In this document: piece after piece, positions 10,090 through 18,724 of the stretch
Layout of the letters: the number at the start of each line of letters is the position of its first letter
How positions within the stretch are numbered: the first letter of the stretch is position 1
Assembly: GCA_018105865.1 (NCBI GenBank)
Contig: CM030851.1
Span: 928,969 to 992,968 of the forward strand
Source of the DNA: Metaphire vulgaris
Lineage: Eukaryota; Annelida; Clitellata; Crassiclitellata; Megascolecidae
DNA length: 64,000 nucleotides
Direction of reading: 5' to 3'
Position numbers and translations under genes: made by a program
Notes under the pieces: model-generated
What the model saw: only the letters and a program-made list of their open reading frames with translations
Database searches by the model: none
Told to the model about the DNA's origin: nothing

Positions 10090-12751
10090 TATTATTATTA
10101 ATATTAATAATCACCATAAACACAATAGTAATTACAACAATCACAATAATAACAACAATAATAACTGGATTTTTGGTGGATTAGTAGGATTTTAGGATTT
10201 CTCCTTCTATTGGAACCACTGTCACTCATAGGCCTACAGTAGAGTTCTACTATTCCAACTTCTGTTTGTCCGCTACATTTGCATGAATTTTGCGAAAAAT
10301 TCGCATAGATTTTGTGGAATCACTTGAACGGGTGATTAGGAGTAATTATGTTTAGACCATGCGTTTTGCCAAAGTCATTTTAATAAAGCTATCTTGTATT
10401 GTATTGTATTGTATTGTATTGTATTGTATTGTAGTGTATTTATTGTATTGTGTTGTATTCAATGTATTGTAATTATTGTATTGTATTTATTGTATTGTAT
10501 TGTATTTATTATATTATGTCGTTTTTATTATATTTATATATTAAAATAGCCTTAGGCCTATCTCATTTATGGATATTAATCTATAATACTAACATTCCCC
10601 TAAGTTAGCTAATTAAGTATTATTTGCTTATGTAACATTCTATTTAGTAATGTAAAAATATTTTACGCTTGACTTAATGTACAATCATTACGATTTTCCT
10701 TAACTAAATTGAACGCCATTATACTGTACTGTCTTACTGTACAACTGGGTTGATCAGTATGCGGGACTTTTCCCTTAAATGAACCTATTTCTCATAATGT
10801 CTGTTTATAAGTCAGAAAATGAGTTGGCCAAGTCAGATTAACCTCATTAATTTTCTTATACAGTGGATCCCACTTAATCGCATACCGCTTAATTGCATAA
10901 CCCGCTTAATCGCATAACAACATAAAAACCGGAACCAGTGTTTTGTGCATACAGCTAATTATCAGACGTGCCCGGCTATTCGCATAGCCCAGTTAATCGC
11001 ATAAGCAAGGCTTTCACGGCACCTATGCAATTAAGCGGGTTTCACTGTACTGTATATAAGTCTAGGCCAACTATGCGATTGTAAGATCGGTATGTATAAG
11101 ATATCTGTCTGTATCCTTACATTATTATTGTATTGTATTGTATTGTATTGTATTGTATTGTATTGTATTGTATTGTATTGTATTGTATTGTATTGTATTG
11201 TATTGTATTGTATTGTATTGTATTGTATTGTATTGTATTGTATTGTATTGTATTGTATTGTATTGTATTGTATTGTATTGTATTGTATTGTATTGTATTG
11301 TATTGTATTGTATTGTATTGTATTGTATTGTATTGTATTGTATTGTATTGTATTGTATTGTATTGTATTGTATTGTATTGTATTGTATTGTATTGTATTG
11401 TATTGTATTGTATTGTATTGTATTGTATTGTATTGTAATCGTCTGCTGTTGTATGCGATGTTGCTGCGGGTGTTTGATTGACAGATGGACGTCGCAAATG
11501 CCGCAGCAGACGCAGCTGGAGCAACGTACAAGACGAAATGGAGAAGAGGAACCACCTGTGAAGTCGTCTGTACGTTCAAATACTGCCTTCATTTACAAAT
11601 TATCTAATTAAAGTAAATTAGTTAGACAGTTTAATAAGTTAACTAGAGTCCTATAGAAGCAACACTGTGTTTGATTGACAGATGGACGTCGACTGATATC
11701 GTAACTAAGCGACTAACAGAAGTGTTTATTAACGATGAATAGTCAGCGTCGAGGACTTCAATCAACCAACGGATCAATCAATCAATCAATCACTCAAACA
11801 AGCAAACAAGCAATCAATCAAACAATCAATTAATCAATCAATCAACTTCTTTAGTTTCACGTGTAGCTGTTTCGCTACGTAGTAGGCCTAGAAATTGAGT
11901 TTAATAAGGGTGATAATTATACAGTAGTTGCGTGAATTCCAACAATTAGTTAAAATGCCCGTCACACAGTTGACAGGGTGTAAGCTTCTCTAAGAAATTG
12001 ATAAACACAAGACTGACAATGCGAGGCGGCTCCGGGTCCAGGAATTCGGGGGGCAACTTGTGTCCCATTCCCACTATGTCTTGCTCCGTCCGTTCAATAC
12101 GAATCGATGCAGGTTGTTAAAGTGTTAAGAAGGGGAAAAAAGGGACAGGCTTCACTTATTTATTTGTCTTCATGGCTTATCTATCAGCTTTTCGCTCATG
12201 ATGAGAAATTAGCGAGACAAATTCTTAATTGTTTCTGGAAGTGTTTATCCCTCCCCCTAACGTCGACATCCGTTAACTTTCCTGCACATAGGACAAACTT
12301 CTATTAGGTCTCTAGGCTCGGACCCCCTCCCCCACGCTTTTTGAGAGGCTACCATAGGGAAGGGGAAGCAGGGGAAGGCATTTACGCCGATGTACCAATT
12401 TTTCATCCAAGTTTACGCCGATGTACCAATGTCCCTCTGCACGTCTGTGCGTTAGATCCGAACTCCGGCAGTTCTCTGGACTACATCAAGTTCACCGCCG
12501 GAGTGAAGTACACGTACGCCTTGGAGATCCGTGGAGATGGATTCAGCGTCGATCCTTCCGAGATCCTGCCGTCCTTCATCGAGGTCTGGAACGGATTGGT
12601 CGTCATGTGTGACGTCATATCCGCCAAGAGCAGCGGCAGCAGCAGCAGCAGCTTCAGCAGCAGGAACTCATCTCAGCAGAAGATGAACAGCGGCGGAACG
12701 CTGTTCGCCTCGCTGCTGTTTCGCTGGTTGCGTTATCCGAGCGAATTCTAA
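3642..12751 (+). CDS. M14 pro-carboxypeptidase A/B family enzyme (9 exons found)
   Basis: A zinc metallocarboxypeptidase that removes C-terminal residues from peptides; the family is normally secreted as a zymogen. Exons: 3642-3778, 3958-4045, 4944-5051, 5824-5931, 7632-7736, 8816-8903, 9470-9693, 11485-11557, 12456-12751. All joins keep phase. The order is propeptide (LDFWIEP, ISYEE), then mature enzyme with zinc ligands in HAREW and in TLHAFGRMW. Substrate-binding residues are seen in ERLWRKNRR and DLNRNF, the Tyr248 equivalent in TTYPNSGSS, and the catalytic Glu in ALEIRG. The pocket position matching bovine CPA 255 is Leu (SGSSLDY), not Asp, which suggests an A-type preference for hydrophobic ends. 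The signal-peptide exon is missing, and about 6-7 codons between exons 3958-4045 and 4944-5051 may sit on an unseen micro-exon. The C-terminus carries an extra Ser-rich tail of roughly 45 residues. Confidence 0.88.
3958..4045 (+). CDS. Carboxypeptidase exon: end of propeptide
   Basis: Acceptor GAACAG|G, donor GAT|GTAAGA; enters in phase 2 and leaves in phase 0. Encodes ELRQDPVALRHRSLSSGE and ETFNNLND. The RHRS stretch lies where activation cleavage is expected; that site is inference. Confidence 0.78.
4046..4943. other. Intron with a hAT-like MITE; expected micro-exon not found
   Basis: Family alignment predicts about 6-7 residues (the YHTYEE-type segment) between NNLND and ISVYLQ. I searched this stretch by eye for a phase-0 exon of that kind and found none I would defend. 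It holds the MITE at 4532-4839. Confidence 0.5.
4532..4839. mobile_element. hAT-like MITE, 308 bp, family A
   Basis: Terminal inverted repeats: CAGTGGCGGTTCCAGG at the left, and a right end whose reverse complement is TAGTGACGGTTCCACG. Flanked by 8-bp duplications GGAACAAG (4524-4531) and GGACCAAG (4840-4847), one mismatch. A second copy in inverted orientation lies at 34123-34420. No transposase. Confidence 0.82.
4944..5051 (+). CDS. Carboxypeptidase exon: start of mature enzyme
   Basis: Acceptor GGGCGCAG|ATC; encodes ISVYLQAAEARCPRR and IGKSFEGRDILVFK, the conserved IGxSFEGR block. The exon must end at TTCAAG|GCAACA: the frame stops two codons later and the next exon resumes in phase 0, so this is a GC-AG donor. 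Confidence 0.85.
5354..5575. mobile_element. hAT-like MITE, 222 bp
   Basis: Left end CAGGCCTGAGGAGAG; the reverse complement of the right end is CAGGGCCGCCGAGAGA. Perfect 8-bp target duplication TTTACACT at 5346-5353 and 5576-5583. Lies in a carboxypeptidase intron. Confidence 0.85.
5824..5931 (+). CDS. Carboxypeptidase exon with first zinc site (HAREW)
   Basis: Acceptor TTCTGTAG|ATT, donor CAC|GTTAGT, phase 0 to 0. Encodes ERRKGFWIDATIHAREW, holding the His and Glu zinc ligands (H69 and E72 in bovine CPA numbering). Confidence 0.93.
5969..6130. repeat. ATC/ACC-rich trinucleotide tract
   Basis: Imperfect (ATC)n/(ACC)n/(AGC)n DNA; the Asp-rich minus-strand frame is a repeat artefact. Confidence 0.85.
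6424..6474. repeat. (ATT)17 microsatellite
   Basis: Uninterrupted ATT tract in the intron between the exons at 5824-5931 and 7632-7736. Confidence 0.95.
7277..7484. repeat. Three AAT microsatellite tracts
   Basis: AAT arrays at about 7282-7302, 7349-7393 and 7424-7484, separated by short unique DNA including a repeated CACCGATCGA (7264-7273 and 7320-7329). The last tract abuts AGTAGGATCTGCC...GTGTGAGAACCAC, which resembles the LINE 3' ends at 35530 and 54430. Confidence 0.85.
7632..7736 (+). CDS. Carboxypeptidase exon (YIAPVLNPDGY)
   Basis: Acceptor GATATTTAG|TTG, donor GAG|GTCATT, phase 0 to 0. Encodes LLNQRDANSRRLL and YIAPVLNPDGYVHTFTE, the conserved NPDGY block. Confidence 0.93.
7869..8364. 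mobile_element. Putative hAT-like element, about 500 bp
   Basis: Left AAGTGTTTTATCCA and right CCTGGATAAAACACTG are inverted repeats. Flanks GCTCATCT and GCTCATGT could be a worn 8-bp duplication, but the left boundary is uncertain by one or two bases. A related element lies at 40260-40405. Confidence 0.55.
8617..8735 (+). mobile_element. Solo LINE 3' end
   Basis: Contains GTGCCATCGACTGATGC and GGTGGCGCCATAGATGT, matching the tail of the LINE at 2533-3150. Heavily 5'-truncated. Confidence 0.6.
8816..8903 (+). CDS. Carboxypeptidase exon (RLWRKNRR...DLNRNF)
   Basis: Acceptor TTACCGCAG|AGA, donor GGAC|GTAAGA, phase 0 to 1. Encodes RLWRKNRR and CIGVDLNRNFAFRWG. Arg and Asn-Arg here bind the substrate carboxylate in the family. 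Confidence 0.93.
9069..9343. mobile_element. hAT-like MITE with CAGTGGTTCTTA ends
   Basis: Left CAGTGGTTCTTAACC and right TAAGATAAGAACCACTG form terminal inverted repeats about 275 bp apart. The target duplication is unclear: GTCTATGG follows the right end, but GTCTATGC lies three bases outside the left end. Confidence 0.65.
9470..9693 (+). CDS. Carboxypeptidase exon with third zinc ligand
   Basis: Acceptor TTTTTGCAG|AC, donor CTG|GTGAGG, phase 1 to 0. Encodes QQNPCFDTNCGP, SEPEVKAVQ and SYVTLHAFGRMWMFPYGN. The LHAF His matches H196. Two or more Cys suggest a disulfide. Confidence 0.92.
10036..10200. repeat. AAT/ATT microsatellite with LINE 3' end
   Basis: AAT repeats switching to ATT near 10088, then GGATTTTTGGTGGATTAGTAGG and, at 10242-10276, TCTACTATTCCAACTTCTG...CCGCTAC. 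The latter is the reverse complement of the LINE 3' segment at 32730 and 58460. Confidence 0.7.
10395..10545. repeat. Degenerate TATTG pentanucleotide tract
   Basis: About seven clean TATTG units, then interrupted units, decaying into TTTAT/TTATA. It looks like an older version of the perfect tract at 11126-11437. Confidence 0.85.
10861..11047. mobile_element. Tc1/pogo-like MITE, 187 bp, TA duplication
   Basis: Left CAGTGGATCCCACTTAATCG; the reverse complement of the right end is CAGTGAAACCCGCTTAATTG. Flanked by TA on both sides (10859-10860, 11048-11049), as for mariner/pogo elements. The CGCTTAAT-CGCATA motif recurs five or more times inside. No transposase. Confidence 0.78.
11126..11437. 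repeat. Long perfect TATTG pentanucleotide array (about 62 copies)
   Basis: Roughly 312 bp of uninterrupted TATTG, 47 bp before the carboxypeptidase exon at 11485. Open reading frames on both strands (LYCIV and NTIQY repeats) are repeat artefacts. Confidence 0.97.
11485..11557 (+). CDS. Carboxypeptidase exon (MDVANAAADAAG)
   Basis: Acceptor GATTGACAG|ATG, donor ACCACCT|GTGAAG, phase 0 to 1. Encodes MDVANAAADAAGATYKTKWR then RGTT, and joins to form TTYPNSG, which supplies the Tyr248-type residue across the junction. The phase fit and the motif settle the donor. Confidence 0.88.
11667..11691 (+). repeat. 25-bp direct copy of an intron/exon junction
   Basis: Identical to 11470-11494, which spans the end of the intron and the first 10 bases of the carboxypeptidase exon at 11485. 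The copy lies in the next intron and is not followed by coding sequence. Confidence 0.9.
11779..11850. repeat. AATC tetranucleotide tract
   Basis: (AATC)n with CAAA/GCAA variants. Confidence 0.85.
12456..12751 (+). CDS. Carboxypeptidase last exon with catalytic Glu
   Basis: Acceptor TGTGCGTTAG|AT, phase 1, to stop TAA at 12749-12751. Encodes PNSGSSLDYIKFTAGVKYTY then ALEIRGDGF, containing the catalytic Glu (E270 type), and SEILPSFIEVWNGL, the usual final helix. It runs on into a Ser-rich tail and ends RYPSEF. Confidence 0.93.
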
Positions 12752-12780
12752 CGAAATATCTAGTCGTTCTAGAATATTAT

Positions 12781-12920
12781 CTCTGTCTCTGTCTCTCTCT
12801 CTCTCTGTCTGTCTGTCTGTCTGTCTCTCCTCTCTGTCTCTATCTCTGTCTCTGTCTCTCTCCTCTCTGTTCTGAATATTCTCTGTGTCTCCTGTCTCTG
12901 TCTCTGTCTCTGTCTCTGTC

Positions 12921-13011
<91 letters not shown>

Positions 13012-13055
13012 CCAACGAAATATCTAGTCGTTCTAGAATATTCTCTCCGTCTCTG

Positions 13056-13105
<50 letters not shown>
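12781..13105. repeat. CT/CTGT pyrimidine tract with a duplicated spacer
   Basis: (CT)n and (CTGT)n arrays. CGAAATATCTAGTCGTTCTA, starting at 12752 in the carboxypeptidase 3' end, is repeated at 13016 between two CT blocks, so the 3' end plus CT block is partly duplicated. Confidence 0.85.
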
Positions 13106-13110
<5 letters not shown>

Positions 13111-13213
13111 TTGAAAACTATTTCTAAAATTATTTTAGTGGTGAAAATAGCCGAGAAATTTAGGGAGCGAAGGATGTTTTGATATTTTGGTTCGTCCGTT
13201 TATATCCGCGATT

Positions 13214-13219
13214 AATAAA
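13214..13219 (+). terminator. Candidate polyadenylation signal AATAAA (carboxypeptidase)
   Basis: First clear AATAAA after the stop codon, about 460 bp downstream and past the CT arrays. Chosen by position only. Confidence 0.35.
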
Positions 13220-13493
13220 AGTATTAAAAGTATAAAAGTGCGGCTTTAAATTGATCCCAATACTGGTTTTTAAATGACAAAAAATTCTCTGTAATTGTTT
13301 TGAACTTTAGATTATATCCTCCAATTGAATACCGTTGCAATTTCTACCAAAACAAATTATGAAGAAATCCAAAGAGAAATATCATCGCATACGTTACTCC
13401 TTTGCTCGCGCCATAACTAAAACTCCTAATCAGGAAAGATCTATTGAAACTGTTAAATTTAAAAAATCTATATTATCTACTCAACCTTGAGAG

Positions 13494-13659
13494 AGGAGAG
13501 AGAGCAATAGACACAGAGAGAGAGAGAGAGAGAGATTGTCGACACAGTATGAAAAGTAAAAAGCTCAATCAGTGTGAATGTAATTTTGTCATTCCGAAGG
13601 AAAGATGGAGTGAAATAGGACAAAGAAAGAGATAGAAAGCCAAAGAAAGGGAGAGAGGG

Positions 13660-13716
<57 letters not shown>

Positions 13717-13890
13717 AAAAAATTGGAAAGATAAAGAGACAGACTGGGACAGAGAGAGAGAGAGACAGAAGACAGAGACAGACAGAGACAGACTGAGACA
13801 CAGAGAGGGAGACAGAGAGAGAGAGCCAAAGAGAGAGTGTCAGAGAGATGGAAGTAGAGAGAGAGAGAGGGAGAGAAAGAGAAAGAGACA
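13494..13890. repeat. GA/GACA purine tract
   Basis: Long (GA)n and (GACAGA)n array; the Leu/Ser frames opposite it are artefacts. Confidence 0.9.
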
Positions 13891-13949
13891 GTGTGTGTTT
13901 GATGACATCATCATCATCATCATCTGACTCCATGAGACTCGAAGCAGTT

Positions 13950-14580
13950 CATTCGAAAGGCGATTGGTTGAACGCAGGCGCCTTGAAAAGTCCCATCATA
14001 TGTCGGTCTCCGCATCCGCACCAGCGAGACTGAGAAACACCCTCCCCGACGACGACCACCACCACCACCACCCGAGTCCACCCCACCGCCACCGCCGCCC
14101 CCAACCCACCCAACCAACCGACGACTGTCTCTGCCTCTCGCCGCTCCGTTGCCTTGGCGACTATCCGTTGCCATGGCGACTATCTTAACTGTCGATCCTT
14201 CGAGGAAGAGGCGGGCGCGAGATCTCGTCCTATCTAGACGAGATCTCGCGCCTCGGATCGATGGCGCTCGCGGACGGGACAACGGCACCGGGTGCTGTAA
14301 GAACGAAGAGGCGATACGCCGAATACAGGAACAGAACGCGCTGTTGTGCTGCCAAGGACCGTTCGCATCTTATCCCACTCGGTGCGAACTGACGTCCTCT
14401 CGGCGGTTGATGGAAAACTCTACCGCGCCAAGAAACCGGCTTCGTTCTCAGAAGGCAGCGCTCGTAAAACTCCGCTGAGTTGCTTCGTCGTTGGAAGCCG
14501 GATTTTCGAGTGCAGAACGAAGTACCTAATGGGTCGGCGGTTGATTATGGCCCCAGCTCACCAACCCCCGTGACGCGCCA
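13950..14580. promoter_or_regulatory. CpG-rich patch with paired X-boxes and hairpin
   Basis: GC-rich, CpG-rich non-repetitive DNA in an AT-rich setting. It contains two 14-bp RFX-like sites, GTTGCCTTGGCGAC (14148-14161) and GTTGCCATGGCGAC (14167-14180), 19 bp apart, and a perfect 16-bp inverted repeat (14214-14252). A reading frame from 14170 is open on the plus strand, but I recognise no protein family. Best guess is a promoter or distal enhancer; target unknown. Confidence 0.4.
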
Positions 14581-15164
14581 CGTCCCACTCACCCCCCTCC
14601 CTCAACCCCCAACGCCACAGCATAAAACATCGGATGCACCGAATTAAAGCAAATGTATCTCTTGCAAGGTCTACTGTATACAAAGGGAATGATATTGCGC
14701 CACATAATATGCATGCCTATCAAGTACAGTAGAACCTCTTTATAACCTACTTAATTAATAAACGGATGCGTGAAATTGAACGCGTTATATATGAGTTGTG
14801 TCCAATACCACCAATTACGGAGCGCATTATACATGGGACCGTATAAAAGGAGAACACGTAATACCGTGTTCCTGGATACCAACCATCTCTTTCTTACATC
14901 ATGTACCCAGAATTATAGACCCAAAACTGCGCGAGAACTTTTTCTGTGGCATGCAGGTCCATCCTATCGGGTGGGGGCGCAGCTGGCCACTTGGTCTGGG
15001 CCTCTGATTAAAGGTCTCAAAATAATAGGCTTATATTATAAAGTACTTTTGTAATTCTTTTGAAGCTCTAGGTTCATATTAAGAGCTCGCCGAGGAGGGA
15101 TCTAGAATATCTAAATGGCCCGGGCCTACTCTGAACTCTGAAATGGCCCGGTCGGTGTCAGGGC

Positions 15165-15730
15165 CAAATTTTGGAGCTCTCTTCCTCTGTCAAATCTACC
15201 AAAGAACTGAACATTTTCAAATCAAGACTCGGAACTCGTCTTTCTTCCGATTGGCTTTTCCTCCTTAACTCCTGCTTTGATGTCTCTCACTGGCTCTGGC
15301 TAATATCTGGATTGACCTGGTCTTTTGTGGAGGGTTTTGGAGTACCGTCCATTGATGCCTATGGGCAGAGACGTAATTTGGGGGGGCAGGGGGCCGTTGC
15401 TCCCCTGATTTTTAGGAAAAAAGTTTTTCCACCAATGTTTGTAATATTTACTTGTTTTGCCCCCCCCCTGATTTATAGGGAACAAATTTCCCCACCATCA
15501 CCACTGTGTTAAGTTGTCTTTAATGAAAATGAAAAGCAAAAAAGGTCGTCAGCCTCTGAAGAAGAGGCTTGATGTCGTAAAAATGAATGAAAAGCTAAAA
15601 AAGGTCGTCAACTTTTTCGCAAACTTGCCACATCGAAATCGAAATTGTCTTGCCACCCTCCCCCTGAAAAACAGTGAAATGACGTCTCTGCCTATGGGTA
15701 TTAGATATGGCGCTATAGAAGTGCATAATA
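15165..15730 (+). mobile_element. LINE 3' fragment interrupted by a MITE
   Basis: 15165-15365 encodes a reverse-transcriptase tail (LSSSVKSTKELNIFKSRLGT) followed by the 3' untranslated tail GGATTGACCTGG...GTCCATTGATGCC. It resumes at 15699 with TATTAGATATGGCGCTATAGAAG, as seen intact at 29170-29270. The gap is exactly the element at 15366-15690 plus its duplication. Confidence 0.82.
15366..15690. mobile_element. hAT-like MITE, 325 bp, nested in a LINE
   Basis: Ends CAGAGACGTAATTT and, as reverse complement, CAGAGACGTCATTT. Perfect 8-bp duplication CCTATGGG at 15358-15365 and 15691-15698. The host LINE reads through when the element and one duplicate are removed. Confidence 0.92.
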
Positions 15731-16576
15731 ATCATAATTATTATTATTATTCTTAAAATGTATTCAGCTTAGCATCGCGCTACTATTTACTCCTAATACC
15801 ATGCGCTTGCATACCGTGCTTATAGATTTAGGCCTATGCTTTGCATTTCGATTTACAGTGTAAAATCATCTCTGACGCTTAATTTATTGGTTCGATAGGC
15901 CTACTTCTTTATAATAACACACAGGACATTGGCTTGTTGCGCTATATCAATGTCCACCCAGCCCAAACCGTCGACTTCCCGACTTGAACCCGAACCGACG
16001 GGTTGGCTCTGCGCAGAGCCGAGCCAATATATTGGCAAAGCGATCTCACAATCAATCAGTGCTTTAAAAATATCCGACCGTTTCAAAACGCTGCTCATTA
16101 AATTGAACATTCTATTCTAGACTATGTGTGAATTTATTCTTCGGCTTCGCGGGTCTTCTGGCAGAATTCAAAGCCTTCAACGCGCACTCAGAAGTGGCCG
16201 TCGCGCAATGCATAATCGAAGCCCTTAAAACACAAATGCGAGAAACCGAATTTGCGGCTTCGCCCCGAGGCTGCACCGACTGACACCCCGCCCTGACTCC
16301 CCACGCCAGAGGGAGCCGGAAATGCTAATAGGTAAGAAGACTGTCAAATGTAGTTCAAATATTACGCGCCGTTACATGGTAGACCCGTTATGCTGCGGTG
16401 ATTAATTAGCAGGAGAATTTCGAGCCAAAAGTTCAGACGAAGAGAAGCGAATATTATGTCATTCGATTGAAAGTCCTTTTAGTCAATTAATTATGCAAGT
16501 AAGCTCCAGGACTGGACTACGAACGCAAAGTAGGCCTATCTAATACAGGCCTAAAGGTCTGTATGTGTATACTTTG

Positions 16577-16635
16577 AGTATGATGATGACGACAACGGCG
16601 GCGACGACGAAGATGATGATGATGATGACGATGAC

Positions 16636-16670
<35 letters not shown>

Positions 16671-16905
16671 CGACGATCAGTGTTTAATCTAGGCCGTTTC
16701 CGGGGAAATTGCCCCTTTTCCCCGGAAATTTCAAATTCCCTCCCCGCAAATTTTGGAATACTACATGGACTAACAGCGGCCGCTAGCAGAATTCCCCCGC
16801 CTTTGTCAGTTTTCCCCACCGGCTTTTTCAGTTTTCCCCCTCGGAGTCCAGGAGTCTAGATTAAACACTGACGACGATGACGATGATGATGACGATGATG
16901 ATGAT
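16577..16905. repeat. GAT/GAC trinucleotide tracts around a unique insert
   Basis: Two ATG/ACG tracts (16577-16678 and 16868-16910) flank about 190 bp starting CAGTGTTTAATCTAGGCC and ending GAGTCTAGATTAAACACTG. Those ends are inverted repeats, so the insert (about 16678-16870) is probably a further hAT-like element landed in the microsatellite. Confidence 0.6.
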
Positions 16906-17299
16906 GACGACTGTGTCGATGTTTCGTCCGTGCCTTCGAGCGCTGTTCCTTCTCAGGTTGATGTTAGGCGCCTGATTGTCTGTCCGTCGATCGGTCGGGC
17001 TGAAGTCCGTAAACACCGGATCAGTTTCACGACCTAAGACCCAGCAGACGCCGCCACAGCAGGTCGAACTCCGTAAGCCCCCGACTCCACTCGGCCGGGG
17101 GCCTCAATCGCCGCTTCCCCTCCCCACAACCCATCCAAATCCACCACCATCGGATCTCTACACCCTAGAAACAGGAACAGAGAAAACGCAGAGTAGATGA
17201 GACTGCTACCACCACCACCACCATGCAGCAGCCGTAGCAGCAGCAGTATTAGCGATAGTAGCAGTATTAGTAGTAGTAGCATCAGAAGCAGCAGCAGCA

Positions 17300-17303
17300 G
17301 CAA

Positions 17304-17369
<66 letters not shown>

Positions 17370-17552
17370 CAGTGGTAGCACGGGGGTAGGTTAAACGTGG
17401 TGGTGGACGGCGAAAAAATTTGTTTTGATGTATTTCCATGCAATTTTTATTTTTTAGGCAATTTTGGCGATTTTGGGGTGAAAATTCCCCCTTGGCGGTC
17501 ATCGACGAAATTTTTTCAACCCCCCCTTCCGGAAATCCTGGCTACGCCACTG

Positions 17553-17643
<91 letters not shown>

Positions 17644-17660
17644 CAGTAGTAGTAGTATTT
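17300..17660. repeat. TAG microsatellite split by a MITE
   Basis: (TAG)n at about 17305-17369 and 17553-17655, with the element 17370-17552 in between. Confidence 0.85.
17370..17552. mobile_element. hAT-like MITE inserted in (TAG)n, family B
   Basis: Left CAGTGGTAGCACGGGGGT and right AATCCTGGCTACGCCACTG are related to the element at 49809-50097 (shared CCTTCCGGAAATCCTGG). The 8-bp duplication cannot be told apart from TAG repeats. Confidence 0.75.
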
Positions 17661-18445
17661 AGGTATTGCATTCCATTGATATTGGCTTTGAATCAAGAAC
17701 TTTGAGTTGCTCAGAAGGAATGTTCAATGTGATGAGTATTTTTAAAGCGTCTGATATTTTCAAAGAATTCCAGAAATTTAGAAATTCTCATTCTCACACT
17801 ATTAATTTCTCCTCCTCTCACTCCTCTCTCTCCTCTCTCTCTCTCTCTCCACTCTCTCAAAAATCAATTCTTTCTCAAATCCTCTCTCTAAATTCTCTCT
17901 CAAATTCCCATTCAACTTCTCTCTCAAGTTCTCTATCAAATTCTCTCTCAAATTATCTCAAATAAGGCGATTCTGAATAAAACCAAGCGATAACTCCTTA
18001 GTAGGCAAAAGGAAAATATCGTGAATTTATGTAGCTCCTTCTGCAGTACCGTAGTATAGCTGCTTATTTTCGATGCCTGTAAACTGAATATGTGAAATAG
18101 CCGCAGTTAAAAGCGGGGGGGGGGGTCAGACTGACCGGTCAGTGAGTTTTTTCTTTAATTTTTCTGCGATCAAAAAGTAAGAAATGTGCGCATTTGACGA
18201 CGCGAACACTAAATCAATTGAAAGGCAAAATGCGCAATCATGGGGCGGATCTTAATTCGCGCAAAGTGAATAAACGTGAATTATGACGTTTGAGGGAATT
18301 CGAATCGACCGCAACTTACCCGGAAACAATTGACGAAGAAGAAGTCAGCAAAGGAAGAAACAATCACACGATGCATGCGATTAATAATATAATTAATCTA
18401 CTTCTCTCAACCCTCCTCCATCCATCAAATCTCCATCCAAACATT

Positions 18446-18651
18446 TCCAACTCCTCCTCCTCCTTCTCCTCCTTCTCCTCCTCCTCCTCCTCCTCCTTCT
18501 CCTCCTCCTTCACCTCCGCCTTCTCTTTCTCCATCTCTTCTTCATTTGCCTCCTGTTCTTCTTCAACTTCTTCTATTTCCTCTTCTTCTTCCTCCGCCTC
18601 CTACTTTGCTCTTTCTTCTTCTCTTTCTTCTTCTTCCTCTTCTTCTTGTTG

Positions 18652-18722
<71 letters not shown>
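18446..18722. repeat. TCC/TCT tract followed by (ATT)n
   Basis: About 200 bp of imperfect TCC/TCT, then a (TTA) run from about 18655 to 18722. Confidence 0.9.

Positions 18723-18724
<2 letters not shown>

Noticed and set aside
11092..11611. Several 100-180 residue open frames of LYCIV and NTIQY repeats on both strands
   Set aside because: They are translations of the TATTG array, whose 5-base unit has no stop in any frame; not genes.
13964..14478. Overlapping open frames in the CpG-rich patch (plus and minus strands)
   Set aside because: GC-rich DNA has few stops; no family motif, no consistent splice pattern, and both strands are open equally.
16517..16819. His-rich and Asp-rich frames across the window (also 5947-6228, 53723-54124)
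   Set aside because: Translations of ATC/GAT trinucleotide repeats.
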